Shown: one piece after another, positions 52,839-61,798 of the stretch
How positions within the stretch are numbered: the stretch's first letter is position 1
Layout: the number at the start of each line of letters is the position of its first letter
From: Methyloligella solikamskensis
GTDB lineage: Bacteria > Pseudomonadota > Alphaproteobacteria > Rhizobiales > Methyloligellaceae
Reading direction: 5' to 3'
Assembly (NCBI RefSeq): GCF_042676065.1
Contig: NZ_JBHTJO010000001.1
Span: 372,001 to 436,000 of the forward strand
DNA: 64,000 bases
Translations under genes and position numbers: made by a program
The notes under the pieces: generated by a model
What the model saw: the letters and a program-made list of their open reading frames with translations, nothing else
Told to the model about the DNA's origin: nothing
The model's database searches: none

Positions 52839-54130
52839 TCATGGACGCGGCGGTGAAACGACAGGAACCGCAAAGCCTGGATGCGCTGATGCTCGGCATC
52901 GGCGAGGCTGCGCGGTCGGCCGCTCATGGGCTTGCGACGGCTTCCGAAGAGAAAAAGAACGCGGCGCTTCACAAGATGGCCGACGCGGTTCTGGCGCGGA
53001 AAGACGAGATCTTGGCGGTCAACGCCGAAGATGTGCGCGCCGCAAAAGAGCGCGGCATGGAAGACGCCTTCGTGGACCGGCTGACCCTCACCCAAGAGCG
53101 GATCGAGGGGATGGCCAAGGGTTTGCGGGATATCGCGGGCCTCGCCGATCCCGTCGGTCAGGAGATGGCGTCCTGGGAACGGCCCAACGGCCTGAAGATC
53201 GCCCGCGTCCGCGTGCCGCTCGGCGTGATCGGCATCATCTATGAGAGCCGCCCCAACGTGACAAGCGATGCGGGCGGGCTTTCCCTGAAATCCGGCAATG
53301 CGGTGATCCTGCGCGGCGGCAGCGATGCGCTTTCCACGTCCCAGGCCATCCATGGCGCCCTGGTCGAGGGACTGACGGCGGCGGGCCTGCCGGAAGCGGC
53401 GATCCAGCTCGTTCCTGTCACGGATCGCGCTGCGGTTGGCATGATGCTCGGCGGGCTGAACGGTTCGGTGGACGTGATCGTGCCCCGGGGCGGCAAGAGC
53501 CTGGTCGCCCGCGTGCAGGAAGAGGCCCGGGTGCCGGTCTTCGCCCACCTGGAAGGCATCTGCCACGTTTATGTGGAGCGCTCGGCCGATCTTCAGATGG
53601 CCAAGGATATCGTGCTCAACGCCAAGATGCGGCGAACGGGCATCTGCGGCGCGGCGGAGACGGTGCTGGTGGACCGCGCCATCGCCGAGACCCATCTGAA
53701 ACCGCTGATCGAGACGCTGATCGATGCGGGCTGCGAGGTCCGGGGCGACGAGGCCGTGCGGGAGGCCGACGACCGGGTGGTCGCGGCGACGGAAGCCGAC
53801 TGGCTGACCGAGTATCTGGCGCCTGTGGTGGCCATGAAGGTTGTGGCCGACCAGCGCGAAGCCATGGACCATATCGCGGCTTACGGTTCCCAGCACACGG
53901 ATGCCATCGTGAGCGGCGATCAGTCGGCGGCCGACCGGTTCCTCACGGAAGTCGACTCGGCCATCGTGCTGCACAACGCCTCCACCCAGTTCGCCGATGG
54001 CGGCGAATTCGGCATGGGGGCGGAGATCGGTATCGCCACGGGACGTTTCCATGCGCGCGGACCCGTTGGCGTGGAGCAGCTCACGACCTTCAAATACGTG
54101 GTCCGCGGCAGCGGCCAGACCCGGCCGTAA
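52835..54130 (+). CDS. proA: Glutamate-5-semialdehyde dehydrogenase (gamma-glutamyl phosphate reductase)
   Basis: Reduces glutamyl-5-phosphate with NADPH to the semialdehyde, the second step of proline synthesis. It is 431 residues long. The catalytic cysteine lies in RRTGICGAAETVLVD; other signatures are VRVPLGVIGIIYESRPNV, NAVILRGGSDA and FGMGAEIGIATGRFHARGPVG. The ATG at 52835 overlaps the proB stop; a second ATG at 52841 is also possible. ProB and ProA form a complex, which fits their coupling. Confidence 0.97.
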   Translation: MIMDAAVKRQEPQSLDALMLGIGEAARSAAHGLATASEEKKNAALHKMADAVLARKDEILAVNAEDVRAAKERGMEDAFVDRLTLTQERIEGMAKGLRDIAGLADPVGQEMASWERPNGLKIARVRVPLGVIGIIYESRPNVTSDAGGLSLKSGNAVILRGGSDALSTSQAIHGALVEGLTAAGLPEAAIQLVPVTDRAAVGMMLGGLNGSVDVIVPRGGKSLVARVQEEARVPVFAHLEGICHVYVERSADLQMAKDIVLNAKMRRTGICGAAETVLVDRAIAETHLKPLIETLIDAGCEVRGDEAVREADDRVVAATEADWLTEYLAPVVAMKVVADQREAMDHIAAYGSQHTDAIVSGDQSAADRFLTEVDSAIVLHNASTQFADGGEFGMGAEIGIATGRFHARGPVGVEQLTTFKYVVRGSGQTRP

Positions 54131-54203
54131 GGGCCTCACTTCCTTGGTTGCTGCTCCCCGGACCATCGATCCCCAGGCCAGAACGCCCTTGGCCTTCCCC
54201 GGC

Positions 54204-54776
54204 ATGCGCATCGGCCTGCTGGGGGGATCGTTCAATCCGGCCCATGAAGCCCACCGGCACATCACGCTGACGGCCCTGAAGCGGCTGCAGCTCGACCAGG
54301 TCTGGTGGCTGGTGACGCCGGGCAATCCGCTGAAAGAGCAGACGGGGCCTGGCATAGAGGAGCGGGCGGCTTCGGCGGCGGCCATGGCGCGCCACCCCAA
54401 GATCGAGGTCACAGATTTCGAGAAGGGTCATCGTTCGGCCTACACGGTCGATACGATCCGCTATCTCAAGCGCCGCTATCCGGAAACCCGCTTCGTCTGG
54501 CTCATGGGGGCGGACAACATGGCCGACATGCACCGCTGGAAGGATTGGCGGGCGCTGTTTCAGATGGTGCCCGTGGCGGTGTTCGACCGTCCGGGCTTCC
54601 GGATGAAGGCCCGGGCCGGCAAGGCGGCGCAGTTCTTCGCGCGAGATTTCGTCGATTCGGGCGATGCGGCGGGGCTGGCGCTCATGCACCCGCCCGCCTG
54701 GACCATCGTCACCCTGCCCCTGTCGTCGCTGTCCTCTACGGAAATCCGCCAGAACGGGCGGCCAGATGCCTATTGA
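54204..54776 (+). CDS. nadD: Nicotinate-nucleotide adenylyltransferase
   Basis: Adenylylates nicotinate mononucleotide in NAD synthesis. The 190-residue protein has MRIGLLGGSFNPAHEAH at its N-terminus (HEAH in place of HxGH), FVWLMGADNMADMHRW in the middle and LSSTEIR near the end, all typical. The annotated ATG lies just before the first strand; rhizobial NadD proteins often carry extra N-terminal residues, so a start from an upstream TTG or GTG around 54144 is possible. In related genomes rsfS normally follows, whereas here two antisense genes intervene. Confidence 0.93.
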   Translation: MRIGLLGGSFNPAHEAHRHITLTALKRLQLDQVWWLVTPGNPLKEQTGPGIEERAASAAAMARHPKIEVTDFEKGHRSAYTVDTIRYLKRRYPETRFVWLMGADNMADMHRWKDWRALFQMVPVAVFDRPGFRMKARAGKAAQFFARDFVDSGDAAGLALMHPPAWTIVTLPLSSLSSTEIRQNGRPDAY

Positions 54777-55840
54777 GGAGTAAATTTGGTGAGCAACTCG
54801 TTGGGATTCACTTGAGGCTTCTCAGTGTCGGTGTAGTCGCCTTGATCCTCCTCCCCAACTAGCTCCACGATAATGATGGCGAATCCGTCTCCGGAAAGAA
54901 CCTGGTAGGAGGTCGAAAATAGCGAATCCTCGGTCTGGCAGGCTCCGTGGGCCTGGAAAGCCATGCCTCCGTCTTCAGTGGGGGTCGGAGGCAAGCGTTT
55001 AATTGCACTGTTTTGCGTACAAAGCTTCGCCTGATCTTGAAGCAGGCTTACGAAGACGGCTTCACCAGAAATGCCAGTCCCAGTTAATACAGTCATCCCA
55101 CCAACTGAATCGGCCCCATATTTCCAGTTGACGGGCAAGTTGTTGAAGTAATTCTCTTCTTCAGACGTAATTGTATACGGTAAACCTGCCTTACCCAGGT
55201 AGATTGCCGCAATCTCCATGGTTTCGGCCCTGGACAATACAGACAAGCTGGATTGAGGAGGTGTGGTGGAAGTTTGGGTTCCTGCCCGGGGGCTCCCGAA
55301 TGCACCGCTGGGACTACCATCGAAAGCGCCCGCTTGTTGGGACCGTGCCAGACCAGCCTTGAAGCAATCCAGGGTTTTCATCGAAGCAGCGTAACTGCCC
55401 TTCAACGAAAACTCAGAGGTTCCCAAAGAGGTGATGATAGCTAGTCTATAGCCTCTCATGATCGAGACGAGTTTCTCGGGAGAGTGCCCAAAATTTATAA
55501 GAACGCCGTTGTTCAGCCAAGTCGCGGTTGAGGTTCCAATGGGACGTCCGTCAACGCGAATCCGAACAGGAAGGCTACCTGTCCGGCCTTTCGGCCAGCG
55601 GTCATTAAATAGGGATAATGACAAACCCCCGGTGTGATCTACGTTGATCATGAAGAAGGTCGCGTCTCTGTAAGCAGTGCCTGCGGAGCAGAATACAAAA
55701 CCGCCGGTATCGTCGTCGAAAACCGCGCTTACGGTCCAGTTCCCCGCAGAGCCATACGATAACGTCTCAGCTCTCGAAGGCGTGCAGCCAAGACCCAGCA
55801 GTACGAGCAGTGAAAGTGCTGCGGCGATAATTTTTGACAT
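54770..55840 (-). CDS. Exported protein of unknown function
   Basis: A 356-residue protein with a signal peptide (residues 1-24, including LGLGCTPSRA, with a possible lipobox Cys19). The N-terminal half, AGNWTVSAVFDDDTGGFVFCSAGTAYRDATFF and on to WPKGRTG, resembles a beta domain; after a Gly/Ser/Thr-rich linker (about 170-200) comes a second domain with scattered Cys. I do not recognise a family with certainty. Base composition is clearly more A/T-rich than the flanking nadD and rsfS. It overlaps nadD by seven bases on the other strand, so it looks inserted. Confidence 0.7.
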   Translation of the reverse strand: MSKIIAAALSLLVLLGLGCTPSRAETLSYGSAGNWTVSAVFDDDTGGFVFCSAGTAYRDATFFMINVDHTGGLSLSLFNDRWPKGRTGSLPVRIRVDGRPIGTSTATWLNNGVLINFGHSPEKLVSIMRGYRLAIITSLGTSEFSLKGSYAASMKTLDCFKAGLARSQQAGAFDGSPSGAFGSPRAGTQTSTTPPQSSLSVLSRAETMEIAAIYLGKAGLPYTITSEEENYFNNLPVNWKYGADSVGGMTVLTGTGISGEAVFVSLLQDQAKLCTQNSAIKRLPPTPTEDGGMAFQAHGACQTEDSLFSTSYQVLSGDGFAIIIVELVGEEDQGDYTDTEKPQVNPNELLTKFTPQ

Positions 55841-55933
55841 CGATATCCCCCCAACGCGACATCAAGATTGTATTAATAATTTTTCTCAACCGCGAGTCTC
55901 TTCTGAAGTTTGTGGATGAGACTTCGTCATGCC

Positions 55934-56395
55934 TTATTCGGCAGGCGTAAGCGCGCTCTGCTTGGTGTCGCAGGGCTTGCCTTCGCCCTCGCCGGAATAG
56001 CGTCCGCCTGACATGCTCACCAGATCGCAGGCGAAGCCGTGCTTCACCATATCCACGGCAATGTCGCGGGTCCCGACGAAGCATTGCGCCGAAATGGCTT
56101 CGCCGTCGGTGGGCTTGCCCTTCTCGTCACACGGTGTGCCGCCCCCAACTTGCGTGCATTTGATGAGATTGCCGCCGAGAATGGTCATCAGGGCGTCGGA
56201 GGATTCCTGGAAGCCGTCCTCGCCCTCGGATGGCGCCTTGATCCCGCAGAGGTGGATTTCCTTGCAGGCGCGGCCTTCGCACAAGGTGAAGCTGTCGCCG
56301 TCGATGATCCTGTCGGGGAAGCCCAGAAGCGTGCCTGCGGCGGCCGGCGCGGCCGTCCCGAGAAGCAACGCAAGTGCCAAAAGTACCCGTACCAT
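55934..56395 (-). CDS. Exported thermonuclease-fold protein with altered active site
   Basis: A 153-residue protein with a signal peptide (residues 1-21, ending APAAAG) and a staphylococcal-nuclease-like domain opened by DRIIDGDSFTL. The calcium Asp pair in DGD is kept, but the segment IHLCGIKAPSE replaces the usual pattern RLxGIDAPE: Arg35, Asp40 and Glu43 of the S. aureus enzyme become His, Lys and Ser. Eight cysteines suggest disulfides. It is probably not a nuclease. GGGAGGA lies 8 bases before the ATG at 56395; an ATG at 56401 is too close to it. It is antisense to rsfS. Confidence 0.8.
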   Translation of the reverse strand: MVRVLLALALLLGTAAPAAAGTLLGFPDRIIDGDSFTLCEGRACKEIHLCGIKAPSEGEDGFQESSDALMTILGGNLIKCTQVGGGTPCDEKGKPTDGEAISAQCFVGTRDIAVDMVKHGFACDLVSMSGGRYSGEGEGKPCDTKQSALTPAE

Positions 56396-56661
56396 TGCCA
56401 TTTCCTCCCATGCTGTTTTGCAACTTAAGCAACAGGCGGAAGCGGCTGTCAAAGCAATCGGAGACGCCGGTTTGAGGCGCGCGGGACACGGGTCGAGGGC
56501 GGTGGCGATCAAATCGTCATCCGAATCAACTATCGCTATTGAAAGGCCCCCCTGGGACATACTATCTTTGGGGTGTCTTCGCGGGTTTGCTTGGAGGGGC
56601 TAGTAGTAGCGTTCAGGCAAGCTTGGCGAGTGTGCAACGACAGAAGGATGTCTATCGCAAA

Positions 56662-57090
56662 ATGCGCTCATCTAGTGAGGGTACCGAACACGGTGCTCCT
56701 CCCGCCGGGCTCAATCACTTCAGTGCGAGCTCGGGGCAGTTGCCAGATCCGGCGCGTCTGTTGAGCATTGTTCAGAATGCTCTCGACGACGCCAAAGCCG
56801 AAAACGTCGTAACAATCGATCTCAAGGGTAAGACCTCGATCGGCGATCACATGATCGTCGCCTCGGGCAGGTCCCAACGGCATGTCGGTGCTGTCGCCGA
56901 CCAGCTGGTCAAGGCGCTGAAGCAAGAAGGCTTCGGCCGGGCCAGGGTCGAAGGCATGCCGCAATGCGACTGGGTCTTGATCGATACCGGCGAGATCGTG
57001 ATCCATATCTTTCGTCCAGAGGTTCGCGAGTTCTACAATCTGGAGAAGATGTGGTCCGCCGACCGTCCTATCGAGCGGCTGGCGGTATAG
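56662..57090 (+). CDS. rsfS: Ribosomal silencing factor
   Basis: Binds ribosomal protein uL14 and blocks joining of the subunits when nutrients are short. The 142-residue protein has the DUF143/iojap core from about residue 35: LDDAKAENVVTIDLKGKTSIGDHMIVASGRS, then QCDWVLIDTGEIVIHIFRPEVREFYNLEKMW. About 30 extra residues precede it. AGAAGGA lies about 10 bases before the ATG at 56662. rlmH follows after 43 bases. Confidence 0.94.
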   Translation: MRSSSEGTEHGAPPAGLNHFSASSGQLPDPARLLSIVQNALDDAKAENVVTIDLKGKTSIGDHMIVASGRSQRHVGAVADQLVKALKQEGFGRARVEGMPQCDWVLIDTGEIVIHIFRPEVREFYNLEKMWSADRPIERLAV

Positions 57091-57133
57091 CAGGCTTTCC
57101 GCGCACGCGGTCTGACCGTGGGGCGATAGCCCT

Positions 57134-57619
57134 ATGATGCGGCTCCAGATCGCGGTGGTGGGAAAGTTGAAACGGGGGCCTGAGCGGGAGCTTCTGGCCA
57201 CCTATCTCGACCGCGCTCAGGCGAGTGGGCGGGCGATGGGGTTCGGTCCCTTCACCCAAGCCGAGCTGGCCGAGGCGAAGCTGCCTGACGCGGATGCGCG
57301 CAAGGCTGCGGAAGCCGACGCGCTGCTTTCCAAGATCCCAACCGATAGCAAGATCGTGGCTCTCGATCCCGGCGGCCGCACGCTCTCCAGCGAAGCGTTC
57401 GCCGAGAGGCTGCGGGATCTGCGGGACGAGGCGGTGCCCGGTGTCTGCTTCGTGATCGGCGGGGCGGACGGGTTGGGCCAGCCGCTGTTGGAACGGGCGG
57501 ATGAGACCTTATCTTTGGGTCCCATGGTCCTGCCCCATGGGCTGGCGCGCATCGTGCTGGCCGAGCAGCTCTATCGGGCCATGACGATCCTGGCCGGTCA
57601 TCCCTATCACCGGGGCTAG
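57134..57619 (+). CDS. rlmH: 23S rRNA pseudouridine-1915 N3-methyltransferase
   Basis: A SPOUT-family methyltransferase of 161 residues that modifies helix 69 of 23S rRNA in the assembled ribosome. The N-terminal MRLQIAVVGKLK, the SAM knot FVIGGADGLGQPLLERAD and the final RIVLAEQLYRAMTILAGHPYHRG are diagnostic. Starts at 57134 and 57137 (ATGATG) are both possible. It forms the end of the rsfS-rlmH pair. Confidence 0.95.
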   Translation: MMRLQIAVVGKLKRGPERELLATYLDRAQASGRAMGFGPFTQAELAEAKLPDADARKAAEADALLSKIPTDSKIVALDPGGRTLSSEAFAERLRDLRDEAVPGVCFVIGGADGLGQPLLERADETLSLGPMVLPHGLARIVLAEQLYRAMTILAGHPYHRG

Positions 57620-57663
57620 GCGTGACTATCTCACGACGAGCTGCGGTTCTAAGTGCCTCGCTG

Positions 57664-57681
57664 GGTTAAAGAATGTTAACC
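57664..57681. promoter_or_regulatory. GGTTAA-N6-TTAACC inverted repeat upstream of envC
   Basis: GGTTAA (57664-57669) and TTAACC (57676-57681) are separated by six bases. It resembles the CtrA site TTAA-N7-TTAA, but the spacing is one base short. It lies about 105 bases before the envC-like start and could be a cell-cycle promoter element. Confidence 0.4.
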
Positions 57682-57785
57682 AGAGTGCCTTGATTCTGCC
57701 CCAGGTCTCCGGTGAGGTCCGCCTCAATTGAAGCGTCTCGCCGGAAGCTGCCTTTCGCCCGCCTCCATCGGAACGCATTTCGCGC

Positions 57786-59180
57786 ATGGCTGGTCCATTG
57801 TCCTTCGGGTCACGTATTCCCTCTCGTGTGGCGCTGATGCTTGCTTTCGCGCTTTCCCTGCTCCCGGCCTCGGCGCCGGCTCAGGACGAGCCGGAAAGCG
57901 GCAGCCCGCCGTCGATCGACGAGGAGCTGACCCGGGACGAGGCAAAGCAGAAGCTCGAAGCCACACAGGAAGAGCTGGAAGCGAGCCGGTCGCGTGAGGA
58001 AGGTCTCGCAGAGGACGTCGTCGAGCTCGCCAAGGAACGGGCAAAGCTCAACGAGGCGTTGATCGAGGCAGGCCGCCGGGTTCAGGCCAGCGAAGCGAAG
58101 CTGTCGAAGACAGAGGCCAAGCTGAAGGAGATGAGCGATCAGGTCGAAGCCGTCCAATCGTCGATCACCGACCGTCAGCGGACGATCGTCAAGATGCTGA
58201 GCGCCATGCAGCGCATCGGCCGGACGCCGCCGCCGGCGCTGGTGACCCCGCGGGAAGACGCGCTCGCCTCGGTGCGCAGCGCCATGCTTCTGGCGAAGGT
58301 GTTTCCCGAGCTGAAATATCAGGCCGATCTCCTCTCAGACGAGCTGGACCGGCTGGTCGCCCTGGAAGAGGGTATCCGCGAGGAGCGCGACCGGGAGAAG
58401 CAGGACGCCGAAAAGCTGGCGGACGAGCGCAACCGGCTGGATCAGCTGCTCAAAGCCAAGAAGCAGCGGCTTCAGGCCAGCCAGAGCGAGCTTGTGGCCG
58501 TGAAGGAGCAGGCGGAGGAGCAGGCCCAGCAGGTGGGCACCCTCGGCGAGCTGGTCGAAAAGCTGGACGAGCGTATCGCGAAGGCGGAAATCGCGCAGTA
58601 CGAAGCCGAAATGGCCGCGGAGCAGGCGCTCCGGAAGCGCCAGGAGCAGCAAATGCTGGGCGGCGAGGACGATAATCTGATCGAGGTGAAGCCGGAGAGC
58701 AAGAAAGTGGCCTTCGCCAGCCCCGACCGCATGAAGCCGGCCATGCCGTTCGACGAGACCAAGGGCGAATTGCCGCTGCCGGCGCAAGGCAGCTATATCG
58801 CCAAATTCGGTGACGACGACGAGCTAGGCGGGACCCGGAAAGGCGTTTCGCTCTCGACCCGGCCCCGGGCGCGGGTCACGGCCCCCGCCGATGGCTGGGT
58901 GGTCTACTCCGGACCCTTCCGCTCCTACGGGCAACTCTTGATCCTAAATGCGGGCGGGGGGTATCATATTTTGCTTGCGGGCATGAACCGTATAGATGTG
59001 ACCGTCGGTCAATTCGTTCTCGCCGGCGAACCCATCGCTGAGATGGGTGTGGCTTCCGGGAACGACGATAAGGACGGGGCTGCCTCTCGCCCGGCTCTCT
59101 ATGTTGAATTCAGGAAGGACGGACGACCGATAGACCCCGACCCGTGGTGGGCCGAGCTGTCCGATAAGGTGCAAGGATGA
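57786..59180 (+). CDS. envC: EnvC-type murein hydrolase activator (LytM domain)
   Basis: A 464-residue periplasmic protein that activates cell-wall amidases at division. Residues 1-32 form a signal peptide (ending SAPAQ). Two long coiled coils follow (about 45-130 and 190-290; SREEGLAEDVVELAKERAKL). The C-terminal M23/LytM domain runs from about 335: YIAKFGDDDELGGTRKGVSL, VTAPADGWVVYSGPFRSYG, and PALYVEFRKDGRPIDP. The zinc ligands of active LytM enzymes (the first H and HxH) are replaced, as in other EnvC activators. Its stop overlaps the ctpA start (ATGA). Confidence 0.92.
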   Translation: MAGPLSFGSRIPSRVALMLAFALSLLPASAPAQDEPESGSPPSIDEELTRDEAKQKLEATQEELEASRSREEGLAEDVVELAKERAKLNEALIEAGRRVQASEAKLSKTEAKLKEMSDQVEAVQSSITDRQRTIVKMLSAMQRIGRTPPPALVTPREDALASVRSAMLLAKVFPELKYQADLLSDELDRLVALEEGIREERDREKQDAEKLADERNRLDQLLKAKKQRLQASQSELVAVKEQAEEQAQQVGTLGELVEKLDERIAKAEIAQYEAEMAAEQALRKRQEQQMLGGEDDNLIEVKPESKKVAFASPDRMKPAMPFDETKGELPLPAQGSYIAKFGDDDELGGTRKGVSLSTRPRARVTAPADGWVVYSGPFRSYGQLLILNAGGGYHILLAGMNRIDVTVGQFVLAGEPIAEMGVASGNDDKDGAASRPALYVEFRKDGRPIDPDPWWAELSDKVQG

Positions 59181-60556
59181 TGCGGAAATCCGAATACGCA
59201 GTGTGGACTCTGTTGCTGCTGGCGGTCATCGCTGCCGGCTCTGCGATGGTCAGCCTCGCCAAGAGCGAATCCGCCTCGGCGGCTAATTCCGAGATTTATC
59301 AGCAACTCGACCTGTTCGGCGAGGTGCTGGAACGGGTGCGGGCCGACTATGTCGAGAAGCCCCAGGACAAGGAGCTGATCGAATCCGCCATCAACGGCAT
59401 GCTGACGGGCCTCGATCCCCACTCCTCCTACCTCAATCCTGAGCATTTCCGGGACATGCAGGTGCAGACCCGCGGCGAGTTCGGCGGGCTCGGCATCGAG
59501 GTCACCATGGAGAACGGTGTGGTCAAGGTGGTGTCGCCGATCGACGACACACCGGCGGAGCGTGCCGGCATCCTGGCCAACGACCTGATCACCCATCTGG
59601 ACGGCAAGGAGATCCAGGGGCTGACGCTGCAGGAAGCGGTCGAGAAGATGCGCGGGCCGGTGAACTCGCCTATCGAGCTGACCGTGGTGCGCGAAGGCGA
59701 GGATGCGCCGTTCAAGGTCAAGATCACCCGCGACATCATTCACATCAACCCGGTGAAATACAGCGCCGAGGACGATGTGGGCTATATCCGGATCACCACC
59801 TTCAACGAGCAGACGACGCCGAATCTTCAGCAGGCGGTCGACGAGCTAAAGAAGGAGATCGGTCCCGACAAGCTCAAAGGCTGGGTCATCGACCTGCGCA
59901 ACAATCCGGGCGGTCTGCTGGACCAGGCGATCTCGGTCTCCGATTCCTTCCTGAACAAGGGCGCCATCGTGCTGACGCGTGGGCGTAATCAGGAAGAGAG
60001 CCAGCGCTCCAACGCCCGGGACGGCGATATCCTGGACGGCAAGCCGATCATGGTTCTGATCAATGGCGGTTCGGCGTCCGCGTCGGAAATCGTGGCCGGC
60101 GCTCTGCAGGATCACAAGCGCGCCACCACCATCGGCACCCGCTCCTTCGGCAAGGGGTCGGTGCAGACCATCATTCCGCTGGGCGACGGTGCGCTGCGGC
60201 TGACCACGGCGCGGTACTACACGCCGTCGGGACGCTCCATCCAGGCCAAGGGCATCGAGCCTGATCTGGTGGTCGAAGAGGAGCTGCCTGAGGATCTGAA
60301 GAAGAAGGCCGAGGCTGCGGGCACCCGTGGCGAGGCCGATCTTCGCGGTCACCTGCGGAACGAAGGCGACGAGGACGCAGAGGAGGAAGCCTCCGGCAGC
60401 TCGGCCTATGTTCCGAAGGACAAGACCAAGGATACACAGCTGATTTACGCGCTGGATATTCTGCGCGGGAAGAAGACCGTCGAAGCCGAGCTGAAGAAGC
60501 AGGCGGAGGCGAAGCAGGCCAAGAAGGCTGAGGCCAAGAAGGCGGAAGCCAAATAG
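59177..60556 (+). CDS. ctpA: C-terminal processing protease (S41 family)
   Basis: A periplasmic serine protease of 459 residues. It has an N-terminal signal anchor (8-30), a PDZ domain at about 95-185 (FGGLGIEV, GILANDLITHLDG) and the S41 domain with NGGSASASEIV (catalytic Ser in 299-303) and GTRSFGKGSVQ (Lys326). A Lys/Ala/Glu-rich tail ends the protein. It trims murein enzymes or their regulators; coupling with envC by a 4-base overlap fits cell-wall control. The start is one of two adjacent ATG codons. Confidence 0.95.
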   Translation: MMRKSEYAVWTLLLLAVIAAGSAMVSLAKSESASAANSEIYQQLDLFGEVLERVRADYVEKPQDKELIESAINGMLTGLDPHSSYLNPEHFRDMQVQTRGEFGGLGIEVTMENGVVKVVSPIDDTPAERAGILANDLITHLDGKEIQGLTLQEAVEKMRGPVNSPIELTVVREGEDAPFKVKITRDIIHINPVKYSAEDDVGYIRITTFNEQTTPNLQQAVDELKKEIGPDKLKGWVIDLRNNPGGLLDQAISVSDSFLNKGAIVLTRGRNQEESQRSNARDGDILDGKPIMVLINGGSASASEIVAGALQDHKRATTIGTRSFGKGSVQTIIPLGDGALRLTTARYYTPSGRSIQAKGIEPDLVVEEELPEDLKKKAEAAGTRGEADLRGHLRNEGDEDAEEEASGSSAYVPKDKTKDTQLIYALDILRGKKTVEAELKKQAEAKQAKKAEAKKAEAK

Positions 60557-60674
60557 GCATGCAGTAGACTGTGCCGTTGTCTTGGCGGCGAGGAAGATTG
60601 GGCGCGGGCCGGGCCGATGAGGTCTCGGGTCCGCGCTTCACTGGGGGAATAATGCGCGGGGAGGTACGAGCACG

Positions 60675-61739
60675 ATGAAGGCGTTGGCCATCACGGCGAC
60701 GCTCGTGGTGCTACTGTTGAGCTTGGGCATTGCCGTTCTTGCGGTACTGCCTTCGCCGCAGCCAGGCGAGCAATCCGTTATCATAGACGTGGTGCCGGAA
60801 GGGCAGCAGGGTGCTCCAGAGGGCGGACAGCCGGCACCCGGCAACGACCAGCGCTCCGAGGTCGAGCTTCCGCAACTTCCGGAGCAGGAGACCGCCGGCC
60901 TGACCGTGGCCGGTGGGGGCAATACGAAAGAGAAGGCCTTGCCGCCAGCTCCGGCGGAAGGCTTAGTAGAACAATCCGAGTACGGACCCCTTCCGAGGGT
61001 CGGACAGAACGGTGAAACGCCGGCCAAAGCCTATGCAGCGCGGGTCCCGCCGGGTGCGAGCGCCGATCAGCCGCGGGTGGCCATCCTGATGGACGGGCTC
61101 GGCCAGGCCGAGGTGATCACCCAGGTGCTGCTGCATATGCCGCCCCAGGTCAGCGTCGCGCTGGGACCCTATGGCCGCGGCATGCAGGACTGGGTCGCCA
61201 GGGCCCGCGAGAAGGGACACGAGGTCTTCCTGCAGATCCCGCTCGAGCCACCCGATTATCCAAACAACGATCCAGGGCCCCATACGCTTCTCACCGATGC
61301 GGGTGAGGCGGAAAACCAGGGGCGCCTCAATTGGCTGATGTCACGCTTCACAGGATATGTGGGCGTGACAAATTATTTTGGGACAAAGTTCCAGGCCACG
61401 GAATCGGTCATGCGGCCGCTGCTCACAGAGCTGAAGGACCGCGGGCTCGTCTATGTGAGCGATGGGTCCGCGCCGGATTCGACCGCGCCCGGCATCGCCC
61501 AGAGCCTCGATCTCCCGTTCGGCGCTGCGGTCGTGCAGATCGACGGGCAGCAATCCGAGGAAGCCATCAAATCCACCCTGGCAAAGCTGGAAGAGACGGC
61601 GCGGGACAAGGGGACGGCGATTGCGGTCGCCGAAGCGGCCCCTGAGACCGTGCGGCAAATCCTTTTCTGGGCCGGAAAGCTGAACAAGAAGGGGATCGCG
61701 CTCGTTCCCGTAAGCGCGGCGGTTTCCGCTCGCAGCTAA
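60675..61739 (+). CDS. Divergent polysaccharide deacetylase family protein
   Basis: A 354-residue protein with an N-terminal membrane anchor (5-27), a Pro/Gly/Gln-rich linker to about residue 120, and a C-terminal domain of the divergent polysaccharide deacetylase family (YibQ/DUF610). The domain starts PRVAILMDGLGQAEVITQ (GLG where many members have DLG) and includes EVFLQIPLEPPDYP and the TNYFGTKFQA strand. It keeps the acidic opening but lacks a full metal triad by eye. It commonly follows envC-ctpA in proteobacteria, so a cell-wall role is likely. AGGTACGAGCACG precedes the ATG. Confidence 0.9.
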   Translation: MKALAITATLVVLLLSLGIAVLAVLPSPQPGEQSVIIDVVPEGQQGAPEGGQPAPGNDQRSEVELPQLPEQETAGLTVAGGGNTKEKALPPAPAEGLVEQSEYGPLPRVGQNGETPAKAYAARVPPGASADQPRVAILMDGLGQAEVITQVLLHMPPQVSVALGPYGRGMQDWVARAREKGHEVFLQIPLEPPDYPNNDPGPHTLLTDAGEAENQGRLNWLMSRFTGYVGVTNYFGTKFQATESVMRPLLTELKDRGLVYVSDGSAPDSTAPGIAQSLDLPFGAAVVQIDGQQSEEAIKSTLAKLEETARDKGTAIAVAEAAPETVRQILFWAGKLNKKGIALVPVSAAVSARS

Positions 61740-61798
61740 ACGCTCCAGCCCACGACGTCATTCCTTATTCAATTTCCCTCTGCAAACGTTTCTGCGAC

